A DNA stretch of 5,814 nt from Deltaproteobacteria bacterium. GTDB taxonomy: Bacteria > Desulfobacterota > Anaeroferrophillalia > Anaeroferrophillales > Tharpellaceae. The position numbers and the translations under genes are program-made. The notes beneath the pieces are model-generated. The model was not told the origin of the DNA, did not search any database, and saw only the letters and a list, made by a program, of their open reading frames with translations. This document shows positions 1-5,530 of this stretch, piece by piece; positions within the stretch are counted from its first letter, which is position 1, and every line of letters begins with the position of its first letter. The stretch spans positions 1 through 5,814 of the forward strand of contig DAOVTG010000163.1 in the NCBI GenBank assembly GCA_030633185.1, given 5' to 3'.

Positions 1-138
1 AAAGTCACGGGATGGCTAAGTAAAAATTTCGATATACAAGATGTTGTGGTTTTTCAGGCGCGAGACCATACATGTAGTATGTCGAGTGCCTGAAAAACCA
101 CAACAGCGCAGTAGATCGGACTTTTTACGACGCCATCA
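1..138 (+). repeat. Long palindromic intergenic element A (left end outside window)
   Basis: The core is a perfect 18-bp inverted repeat (42-59 with 88-105, arm sequence gcctgaaaaaccacaaca on the right). It encloses an inner hairpin whose half-stems are atac (68-71) and gtat (77-80) around the loop atgta (72-76). Outside the core, pairing continues imperfectly, and aaagtc at 1-6 can pair with gacttt at 119-124. The left arm appears to carry about 22 extra bases relative to the right arm. The right end, ggactttttacgacgccat (118-136), matches 17 of 19 bases of the end of the element at 3912-4037 read on the minus strand, so I treat the two as relatives. No coding potential is visible. The left boundary is not in the window, so full length and target-site duplication cannot be judged. 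Confidence 0.7.
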
Positions 139-140
139 AC

Positions 141-229
141 TTTAGGTTTTGCGCAAACCTTACGGCCGCCAAGTGTCAAGAAATGACCCCAGCGAGACAG
201 GTCGAACAAAAACCGCAACAAAAACTTCA
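141..229 (+). repeat. Repeat R2, copy 1 (uninterrupted)
   Basis: This stretch aligns by eye with 5491-5540 plus 5684-5722, at roughly nine tenths identity, in direct orientation. It starts with a small hairpin (aggttt 144-149, aaacct 155-160), followed by a highly conserved block covering 161-189. Copy 1 lacks the MITE-like insert that splits copy 2, so it serves as the empty-site reference. It runs almost to the start of mobB and contains an ATG at 183 in frame with mobB. The upstream extension of that reading frame is therefore repeat DNA. I do not recognise the repeat's family. Confidence 0.75.
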
Positions 230-239
230 CTTTATTAAA

Positions 240-758
240 ATGAAAAAATTACCCCTCTTAGGTTTTATCGGCAACAGCAATTGCGGCAAAACGACCCTGT
301 TGACCGCCCTGATCACCCACCTGAATGCCACCGGCCTCAAGATTGGTGCCGTTAAACATCATCATCGCTCATTAACCATCGACCATGAGGGCAAGGATAG
401 TCAGCGTTTTACGGCGGCCGGAGCCAAAAAAACTATTATCACCGGCCCCCAACAGACGGCTTTGATTGAGCAAACCTCAAAACAGCTCCCGCTTGATGAT
501 CTTGCCGCAACCTACCTTAACGATCTCGACCTGATTTTAGTGGAGGGCTTCAAACAAATTCAAATACCCAAAATCGAGGTTCAGCGCCGGGCTCTTAAGC
601 TGCCATTACTGAGCCGTGGAACGTTCCACGACCCCAACCTGATTGCGGTTATCAGTGACCAACCCCAAACTCTCGATGTGCCGCTCTTTGCACCACATGA
701 TATTGTTTCGATCTGCACTTTTATTTGCCACCATTTCGCCCTCCCCTTTAAGCCATGA
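240..758 (+). CDS. mobB: Molybdopterin-guanine dinucleotide biosynthesis adapter protein MobB
   Basis: MobB is a GTP-binding P-loop protein that assists MobA in attaching GMP to molybdopterin for bis-MGD enzymes; it is cytoplasmic. With the start used here the protein has 172 residues, close to the usual length of about 170. The Walker A motif GNSNCGKT lies at residues 11-18, the MobB-type segment KHHHRSLTIDHEGKDSQR at about 39-56, and the conserved VEGFK at 101-105, followed by PKIEV. An upstream in-frame ATG at 183 would add 19 residues (MTPARQVEQKP...), but that DNA is repeat R2, also found in non-coding DNA at 5531-5720. MobB proteins normally begin just before the P-loop, so I chose 240. 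Neither start has a convincing Shine-Dalgarno sequence. The stop codon overlaps the mobA start (ATGA), which points to a translationally coupled pair. Confidence 0.93.
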   Translation: MKKLPLLGFIGNSNCGKTTLLTALITHLNATGLKIGAVKHHHRSLTIDHEGKDSQRFTAAGAKKTIITGPQQTALIEQTSKQLPLDDLAATYLNDLDLILVEGFKQIQIPKIEVQRRALKLPLLSRGTFHDPNLIAVISDQPQTLDVPLFAPHDIVSICTFICHHFALPFKP

Positions 759-1360
759 CCCGACCACCTTTGCTCCCATTGAGCGGAGCCGTACTGGCCG
801 GAGGCCGCGCTTTGCGATTTGACGGATACGACAAAACCCGGCTCCGATTAGGTCGTAAAAACCTGCTCAGTCGAGCCCTTGGAATCCTCAACTCTTTCTG
901 TGAAGAGACCTTGATCAGCAGCAACACCTTGAAACAACATCCCCAAGGACGTATCGTCCCCGACCTTGAACCAAATCAGGGCCCTTTGGGAGCAATCTAT
1001 AGCTGCCTGCTGACATCCAGCAACCCCTATCTGCTGATCGTCGCCGGAGACATCCCTTTTATTACTGCTCCCGCCCTCATTAAGCTGTGGCAGGAAAAGG
1101 AAGATTTTGATGTTATTATTCCGGAAACCCCGGACGGCCTGCAACCCCTGGCAGCCATTTACAAACAGAGCTGTATTCCCGCCATCGCCGACCAACTAAA
1201 AGAGAAAAACTTAAAAATCAGAAGATTCTTCAACCATGTCCTGGTTAAAGTTATAACCTGCTCAGATTTTCCTGATATTTACCCTGACAACATCTTCCTC
1301 AATATCAATTCTCCCGACGACCTGCAAAAGGCCCGCTCCCTTTACCATAAAACAAATTAA
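755..1360 (+). CDS. mobA: Molybdenum cofactor guanylyltransferase MobA
   Basis: MobA transfers GMP from GTP to Mo-molybdopterin, forming the molybdopterin guanine dinucleotide cofactor of DMSO-reductase-family enzymes such as formate dehydrogenases and nitrate reductases. It is a cytoplasmic Rossmann-like nucleotidyltransferase. The 201-residue length is normal. Visible landmarks are the nucleotide-binding LAGGR (14-18) and DK (26-27), GPLGAI (76-81), the metal-binding segment AGDIPF (97-102, usually CDMPF, with Asp99 kept), QPLAAIY (130-136) and the C-terminal NINSPDDL (183-190). The N-terminal loop reads RALRFDGYDK instead of the common S-x-RMG-x-DK, a divergent but plausible variant. It overlaps mobB by 4 bp. 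The tail ends 78 bp before the helicase gene, with no obvious terminator between them. Confidence 0.95.
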   Translation: MTRPPLLPLSGAVLAGGRALRFDGYDKTRLRLGRKNLLSRALGILNSFCEETLISSNTLKQHPQGRIVPDLEPNQGPLGAIYSCLLTSSNPYLLIVAGDIPFITAPALIKLWQEKEDFDVIIPETPDGLQPLAAIYKQSCIPAIADQLKEKNLKIRRFFNHVLVKVITCSDFPDIYPDNIFLNINSPDDLQKARSLYHKTN

Positions 1361-1363
1361 AGT

Positions 1364-1392
1364 TTGAATTTTCAAGCGTTACCTGCTATTAG
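1364..1392 (+). promoter_or_regulatory. Possible sigma70-type promoter for the helicase gene
   Basis: TTGAAT at 1364-1369 and TATTAG at 1387-1392 are separated by 17 bp. Each matches 4 of 6 consensus bases. The pair lies in the only spacer between mobA and the helicase gene. A stretch aaaggg at 1421-1426 could serve as ribosome binding site for the GTG start, although the spacing of 12 nt is long. Such matches arise easily by chance, so this is a weak call. Confidence 0.25.
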
Positions 1393-1438
1393 ATGCGCCA
1401 AATTATAACAGAACAATTACAAAGGGATAAACAATAAC

Positions 1439-3136
1439 GTGCAACAAGTCTTCAGTGACACCAGCTTTACCCAACTCGACATTCCGGCAGAGGTTCTTGC
1501 AGGAATCGCCGCCGCCGGTTATGAATTCTGTACCCCGGTTCAAAAAGAGGTACTACCTCAAACCTTAATGGGTAACAATATCGCCGCCCAGTCTCAAACC
1601 GGAACCGGCAAAACTGCAACTTTTCTTATCACCCTGCTGACGCGCCTGCTCCGCTCTGAAAAAAACGACATAAAAACCCGAGCCCATGAAAGCACCTCCC
1701 GGCCCCGAGCCCTGATTCTGGCTCCAACCCGTGAACTGGCAGTTCAGATCGGGGATGAAGCTGACATCTTAAGTGAACCCTGCGGACTTCGTTTTCAAGC
1801 AATTTACGGCGGCGTCGATTATGAAAAACAGCGCATGGCTCTGCAATACGAACAGATTGATGTCGTCGTCGCGACGCCGGGCCGTTTGATCGATTACATG
1901 AAACAGAAGGTTATCTTTTTAGATGATCTTGAGGTATTGGTTATTGACGAAGCCGACCGGATGTTTGACATGGGTTTCATCCCTGACGTTCGCTGGCTGC
2001 TCAAACGCTGTCCCTCGACCGACAAACGCCAGTCCCTGCTCTTTTCCGCTACCCTCTCGGAAAAAGTCATGGAGCTCGCCTACGAGCATCTAAATATCAG
2101 CGAAGCAACCAACATCAACCCGGAACAAATTACGGTTGATAAAATCGAACAGAGCCTCTACCATGTCGGCAAACACGAAAAGATGTCCCTGCTTTTTGGC
2201 CTTTTACAACGGGAAAAACCTGAGCGCAGCCTGATTTTCACCAACACCAAAAGAATGGCCGAAATTCTTGAAGACTACCTCAAGGCTAACGGTTTTGCGG
2301 CTGCCTGCTTAACCGGCGATGTCCCGCAAAAGAAACGACTGGCCACGCTGGAGCGTTTTAAGAACAAAAGACTCAACATCCTGATCGCCACCGATGTCGC
2401 CTCCCGCGGCCTCCATATTGAAGCGGTCACCCATATTTTTAACTATGACCTACCCCAGGATGCCGAAGACTATGTCCATCGCATCGGCCGAACGGCTCGA
2501 ATCGGGGCCACCGGTAACGCCATCGCCCTAGCCGGCGAAGAGGACGCTTTCTACCTTGAAGCGATCGAAAAACTAGCCGGGAAAATTCCGGTTATCTGGG
2601 CTGAAGATGAAGATTTTGAACGTAATTTCAAACGCCCTCAACGACGCCCACAAAGTAGCCCGCGGACACCTGGAAGAGGGAAACCAGGCGATACCAGAGG
2701 ACGTGGCGGCAGCTCAAGCTCACGGAGAAAACCATCGCGGCCGACAAATTCAAAATCCGAGCCTAAGAAGCACCGCCTGAGTTCAGCTGAACGGTCGGAT
2801 CAAGAGAGCAAACAGCCATCCCGTAGACGCGGCAGTTCGACCGGCGGTATCCAGGGGGAGGCGCAAAATTCATCGGAAAACCGTTCCCACCGACGTCCAC
2901 CCCACAAACAGAGCGGCGGAGAACCGGCGGGCAAAAGTATGGGGGCAAAGAGTACTGATAGAAAACAACAACCGACAAAAGCCACTCCTAAAGTCAACAA
3001 AAATGTTGACCGAAAAGTTGACCGAAACGTTGACCATCCGACACCCGAGACCCCGGTAAATGCGCAGACCCCGAAACCGCAAAAGAAAAAAGGCATCCTG
3101 GGAAAAATCTTCGGTGTTTTTAAGAACAACGATTGA
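1439..3136 (+). CDS. rhlB: DEAD-box ATP-dependent RNA helicase, RhlB-like, with long basic C-terminal tail
   Basis: ATP-dependent RNA unwinding enzyme, 565 residues from a GTG start. All core motifs are present: Q motif GYEFCTPVQ (27-35), motif I AQSQTGTGKT (50-59), PTREL (96-100), TPGRL (146-150), DEAD (170-173), SAT (203-205), LIFTNT (265-270), TDVASRGLHI (318-327) and HRIGRTAR (347-354). RGLHI, THIFNYDLPQDAEDYVHR and the GEEDAFYLEAIE region resemble E. coli RhlB more than RhlE, SrmB or DeaD. RhlB works in RNA turnover with RNase E in enterobacteria; that partnership is not shown here. From about residue 395 the protein is a low-complexity tail rich in Arg, Lys, Ser, Pro and Gln, likely an RNA-binding disordered region. 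It ends in a short Lys-rich amphipathic segment (KKKGILGKIFGVFK, 549-562). No in-frame start lies just upstream of the GTG. The helicase identity is certain; the rhlB symbol is moderately so. Confidence 0.93.
   Translation: MQQVFSDTSFTQLDIPAEVLAGIAAAGYEFCTPVQKEVLPQTLMGNNIAAQSQTGTGKTATFLITLLTRLLRSEKNDIKTRAHESTSRPRALILAPTRELAVQIGDEADILSEPCGLRFQAIYGGVDYEKQRMALQYEQIDVVVATPGRLIDYMKQKVIFLDDLEVLVIDEADRMFDMGFIPDVRWLLKRCPSTDKRQSLLFSATLSEKVMELAYEHLNISEATNINPEQITVDKIEQSLYHVGKHEKMSLLFGLLQREKPERSLIFTNTKRMAEILEDYLKANGFAAACLTGDVPQKKRLATLERFKNKRLNILIATDVASRGLHIEAVTHIFNYDLPQDAEDYVHRIGRTARIGATGNAIALAGEEDAFYLEAIEKLAGKIPVIWAEDEDFERNFKRPQRRPQSSPRTPGRGKPGDTRGRGGSSSSRRKPSRPTNSKSEPKKHRLSSAERSDQESKQPSRRRGSSTGGIQGEAQNSSENRSHRRPPHKQSGGEPAGKSMGAKSTDRKQQPTKATPKVNKNVDRKVDRNVDHPTPETPVNAQTPKPQKKKGILGKIFGVFKNND
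3005..3040 (+). repeat. Three 12-bp tandem units inside the helicase tail
   Basis: The unit gttgaccgaaaa (3005-3016) is followed by gttgaccgaaac (3017-3028) and a decayed gttgaccatccg (3029-3040). In frame, this encodes the VDRK/VDRN/VDHP run at residues 523-534. The unit is a multiple of three, so copy number can change without breaking the frame. Confidence 0.7.
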
Positions 3137-3185
3137 TAACAGAGTAAACATTCGAGTAGAAGTATTTTTCAACCTGTCTCGGTGT

Positions 3186-3240
3186 GGGGACAGACCTCCA
3201 GGCCGGGCGCAAGCCCGTAGCCGGGCTGAGCTCTGTCCCC
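3186..3240 (+). repeat. GC-rich imperfect stem-loop, REP-like
   Basis: A perfect 9-bp outer stem (ggggacaga 3186-3194, tctgtcccc 3232-3240) encloses a GC-rich interior. Inside, cgggc (3204-3208) and gcccg (3213-3217) close a GCAA loop of the GNRA type. An alternative inner hairpin (agcccg 3212-3217 with cgggct 3222-3227) is mutually exclusive with it. No T-run follows, so it is not a canonical intrinsic terminator. Ends of the ggggacaga/tctgtcccc type recall REP sequences near Y1 (RAYT) transposases; that is recollection, not proof. It is probably transcribed, lying 49 bp after the helicase stop. Confidence 0.55.
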
Positions 3241-3320
3241 CTCGAAGTGAGCGAAGCAACGTTCGCCGTTATTTGCTGTAGCTTTATGAAAAGACACAGA
3301 ATATTCACATAAATAAGCTT

Positions 3321-3626
3321 ATGAGTGCTGGAAAAAATCCCATCTACCGCGTCCATTTTCAGACCGAAGATCGCAGCTACTCGCTTTTAGCTCGCTCCGT
3401 AAAAGAGTCGGAATTTTTTGGTTTTATTGAACTCTCGGAGATCATCTTTGAAGATCTCAATCGCCTGATCATCTCTCCCGAAGACGAAGCTCTACGCAAA
3501 GAGTTCGCCAAGGTTGAAAGTATCACCATCCCCCATCAATACATGCGCCGCATCGACCGCCTCTCCGACTCCGACGATGTCGGGGTCTCATATCTGAAGA
3601 TAGCGGAAAATAAAAAGGAGAAATAA
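3321..3626 (+). CDS. DUF1820-family-like small protein
   Basis: A 101-residue soluble protein without signal peptide, membrane segment or recognisable catalytic motif. The pattern NPIYRVHF near the N-terminus, a central FGFIELSEIIFED stretch (about 34-46), a hydrophilic EALRKEFAKV segment and IPHQYMRRID (about 70-79) match my recollection of DUF1820 (PF08850), a family of about 100 residues in proteobacteria with no established function. The ATG follows a spacer with no strong Shine-Dalgarno sequence. The last codons carry the ribosome binding site of the next gene, which starts 3 bp after the stop. The pair is therefore probably co-transcribed and coupled. The family name should be confirmed by profile search. 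Confidence 0.8.
   Translation: MSAGKNPIYRVHFQTEDRSYSLLARSVKESEFFGFIELSEIIFEDLNRLIISPEDEALRKEFAKVESITIPHQYMRRIDRLSDSDDVGVSYLKIAENKKEK
3615..3620 (+). promoter_or_regulatory. Shine-Dalgarno AAGGAG for the His/Cys-rich gene
   Basis: aaggag lies 9 nt before the ATG at 3630 and inside the last codons of the preceding gene. It is the clearest ribosome binding site in the window. It fixes the start of the 93-residue protein and suggests translation coupled to the upstream gene. Confidence 0.75.
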
Positions 3627-3629
3627 ATC

Positions 3630-3911
3630 ATGCACGAACATCATGACCACAGCCCCTGTAGCAACGACGCCAACTGCCACGGCTGCAGCAACCATCAGGA
3701 AAAGATGAGCTTTGCCGAAAAACTGACGATGCTTTTGAACCACTGGATCGACCACAACGACTCTCACCAGACCGATTACAAGAAATGGGCCGCCCAGGCC
3801 AAAGAGGAAGGCTACGAAGAGGTCGTCGAAAAAATCCTCGAAGCGATGCAGCAATTTCAGGAAGGCAACCAGCGCCTGCGTCAGGCTCAACAAATCATGA
3901 CCATGGACTAA
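3630..3911 (+). CDS. Small protein with His/Cys-rich N-terminus and helical domain
   Basis: This 93-residue protein has two parts. Residues 1-22 are packed with potential metal ligands: His at 2, 4, 5, 7, 17 and 22, and Cys at 10, 16 and 19. From about 25 onward it is strongly helical and charged (LLNHWIDHNDSH at 35-46, then YKKWAAQAKEEGYEEVVEKI), with a Glu/Gln-rich heptad-like end. The HWIDHNDSH pattern recalls a short helical domain seen alone or attached to metal-transport proteins in archaea and anaerobic bacteria, possibly the one named DUF8180; I am not certain of the name. A metal-binding or metal-buffering role is inferred only from the ligand cluster. No signal peptide or membrane span is seen. 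A strong ribosome binding site and a 3-bp gap tie it to the DUF1820-like gene. Its stop codon directly touches palindromic element B. Confidence 0.8.
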   Translation: MHEHHDHSPCSNDANCHGCSNHQEKMSFAEKLTMLLNHWIDHNDSHQTDYKKWAAQAKEEGYEEVVEKILEAMQQFQEGNQRLRQAQQIMTMD

Positions 3912-4037
3912 AAATGGCGTCATAAAATGTCCAGCTGCTTCGTTCCGCTTCAACCTTCGTCACTGCGGCGTACTACTCGTACGCCTCATTCCTCAGGCAT
4001 CGCGCGCCTCGCATCTGAACATTTTACTTTGCCATTT
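3912..4037 (-). repeat. Long palindromic intergenic element B in the tyrS leader
   Basis: The ends form an imperfect inverted repeat of 27 bases (3912-3938 with 4011-4037; about 21 of 27 match, beginning aaatggc and ending gccattt). The centre holds a perfect 7-bp hairpin, ggcgtac (3967-3973) and gtacgcc (3979-3985), around a 5-base loop. Read on the minus strand the apex is gtac-gagta-gtac, and its right end, ggacattttatgacgccat, matches the end of element A at 118-136. The element starts on the base after the upstream stop codon and leaves only 23 bp before tyrS. There is no open reading frame of interest and no clear target-site duplication. I call it minus because that orientation aligns with element A. 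Confidence 0.75.
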
Positions 4038-4060
4038 CAAATTGGAGTAAAAAGTTTATA

Positions 4061-5341
4061 ATGAGTTGCAAGGTATACCAAGAGCTTGAAGAGCGGGGAC
4101 TGGTTTATCAGAGTACCAACGCTGAGAGTTTACAAAAACTTCTGCAAGAGGCTCCACAAGCCTTCTATATCGGATTTGATCCGACGGCCGACAGTCTCCA
4201 TGTCGGCTCTCTGATCCCGATTATCGTCATGATGCATCTGCAAAAAGCCGGTCATCGCCCAATTGCCATCCTGGGTGGCGGCACCGCCATGGTTGGTGAT
4301 CCCAGCGGCAAAACTGAATTGCGGCAGATGCTGACCCCGGAAAAGATTGTTGAAAATGGCAAAGGGATTGCGGGCCAGCTTGCTCGTTTCCTTGATTTCA
4401 GGGATGATCGCTGCCGACTGATCAACAATGCCGACTGGCTCTCATCGCTTAAATATGTCGACTTTTTGAGAGAGATCGGGCGCCATTTCAGTGTCAATCG
4501 GATGATCACGGCGGAGTCTTATAAACAACGCCTTGAGACCGGCCTCTCTTTCATCGAATTTAACTACATGATTCTCCAGGCCTACGATTTTCACGTCTTA
4601 TGCAAAGAGCAGCAGTGCCGAATTCAGATGGGCGGCCAGGATCAGTGGGGAAATATCGTGGCTGGCATTGATCTCATTCGCCGCACGCAAAGCGTTGAGA
4701 CCTACGGGGTCACGTTCCCGCTGCTGACCACGAGCAGCGGTGAAAAATTCGGCAAAACCGCCGCCGGAGCCGTCTGGCTTTCAAGTGAAAGAACTTCGGT
4801 TCTTGATTTTTACCAGTTCTGGCGCAATTGCGAAGACTCTGAAATCAGACGCCTCTTAAGTTTCTTCACATTCCTGCCGATGCCTGAAATCACACGCTTA
4901 AGCGCCCTTCAGGATCAGGCCGTCAATCGCGTCAAAGAAATTCTCGCCTATGAAGTTACGACCCTGGTGCATGGTCAAGAAGCTGCAACCACGGCTTACA
5001 AAACCGCGATCAGCCGTTTCGGCAGTGCTGACCCTGAACTTAAAGTTGAAACTTCATCCGCCATTCGTAATATCAGTCTTGCCCAAGCCGAAGTGGAGCT
5101 GCCGACGCTGGAACTTAGTAGTGACCAGTTAAACACAGGCATGACCCTGGTTGACCTCTTTATCCTGACCGGCCTGAGCAAATCAAAAAGCCAAACCCGG
5201 CGTCTGATTGAACAGGGCGGGGCTTATTTAAATGAGCAACGCATCAATGCCGACCGCCAACTCAGCCAAGCCGATTTTAAAAAAGAGAAAATTATTATTC
5301 GGGCTGGCAAAAAGAGATTTTATCAGATTTTATTAAAATAA
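4061..5341 (+). CDS. tyrS: Tyrosine--tRNA ligase (tyrosyl-tRNA synthetase)
   Basis: A class I aminoacyl-tRNA synthetase that activates tyrosine with ATP and charges tRNA-Tyr; cytoplasmic, normally a homodimer. At 426 residues it has the usual length. The tyrosine pocket begins YIGFDPTADSLHVGS (36-50), with HVGS as the HIGH-type motif. GGTAMVGDPSGKT (73-85), NADWL (123-127), QAYDF (173-177) and GGQDQWGN (191-198) follow. The KMSKS-type loop is KFGKT (229-233), as in E. coli TyrS. A C-terminal S4-type RNA-binding domain spans about 359-420 (TLVDLFILTGLSKSKSQTRRLIEQGG). The start is supported by ggag at 4044-4047, 13 nt upstream, a longer spacing than usual. The leader is almost wholly made of palindromic element B, so transcription either reads through it or starts within it. 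Confidence 0.97.
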   Translation: MSCKVYQELEERGLVYQSTNAESLQKLLQEAPQAFYIGFDPTADSLHVGSLIPIIVMMHLQKAGHRPIAILGGGTAMVGDPSGKTELRQMLTPEKIVENGKGIAGQLARFLDFRDDRCRLINNADWLSSLKYVDFLREIGRHFSVNRMITAESYKQRLETGLSFIEFNYMILQAYDFHVLCKEQQCRIQMGGQDQWGNIVAGIDLIRRTQSVETYGVTFPLLTTSSGEKFGKTAAGAVWLSSERTSVLDFYQFWRNCEDSEIRRLLSFFTFLPMPEITRLSALQDQAVNRVKEILAYEVTTLVHGQEAATTAYKTAISRFGSADPELKVETSSAIRNISLAQAEVELPTLELSSDQLNTGMTLVDLFILTGLSKSKSQTRRLIEQGGAYLNEQRINADRQLSQADFKKEKIIIRAGKKRFYQILLK

Positions 5342-5467
5342 TGGCTGTAAATATTCGGCTTTGTTATGGTTGACGCTTAAGTTACATTGAAAATCCGCGA
5401 ATTTTGCTTCGCTGTGAACGTAGCGAGGAAGTACTCTTGGGGTGCGCTCCCACTAACGAGGTCACAT
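5342..5467. other. Non-coding spacer after tyrS, no confident feature
   Basis: No reading frame with coding character and no terminator is seen close to the tyrS stop. Around 5391-5485 there are weak hints of a decayed inverted repeat (ccgcgaattttg near the left, caaatggcggg near the right), but the arms match poorly and the RTAC/GTAY apex of the other elements is missing. I leave it unassigned. Confidence 0.4.
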
Positions 5468-5530
5468 CTTGACAAATGGCGGGTTAACATTTTAGGTTTT
5501 GCGAGAAACTTACGGCCGCCAAGTGTCAAG
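5468..5530. repeat. 15-bp inverted repeat at the left edge of R2 copy 2
   Basis: cttgacaaatggcgg (5468-5482) and ccgccaagtgtcaag (5516-5530) are inverted copies with 13 of 15 positions matching, separated by 33 bp. Only the right arm exists in R2 copy 1 (166-180), where the left arm position is occupied by the end of element A. The left arm may be an original part of the repeat that was lost or displaced in copy 1. Confidence 0.55.

Noticed and set aside
1..239. Molybdenum cofactor riboswitch upstream of mobBA
   Set aside because: The whole upstream region is accounted for by repeat elements A and R2, and the R2 part recurs away from any molybdenum gene.
848..1195. Minus-strand frame of 115 residues inside mobA
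   Set aside because: mobA is clearly coding on the + strand with all family motifs; the opposite frame shows no protein features.
2763..3259. Overlapping minus-strand reading frames in the helicase tail region
   Set aside because: They mirror the Arg/Ser/Pro-rich helicase tail and the GC-rich stem-loop, have no recognisable domains, and overlap one another in different frames.
3060..3281. Plus-strand frame of 73 residues across the helicase end and the stem-loop
   Set aside because: Half of it is an out-of-frame reading of the helicase and the rest reads a GC-rich hairpin; no ribosome binding site.
3912..4060. T-box or other tRNA-sensing leader for tyrS
   Set aside because: The leader is a long palindrome related to another intergenic element; no T-box sequence, specifier loop or terminator/antiterminator with a U-run is visible.
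4057..4062. TATAAT as a -10 box for tyrS
   Set aside because: It overlaps the start codon itself and no -35 is found at suitable spacing; it cannot drive this gene in the usual way.
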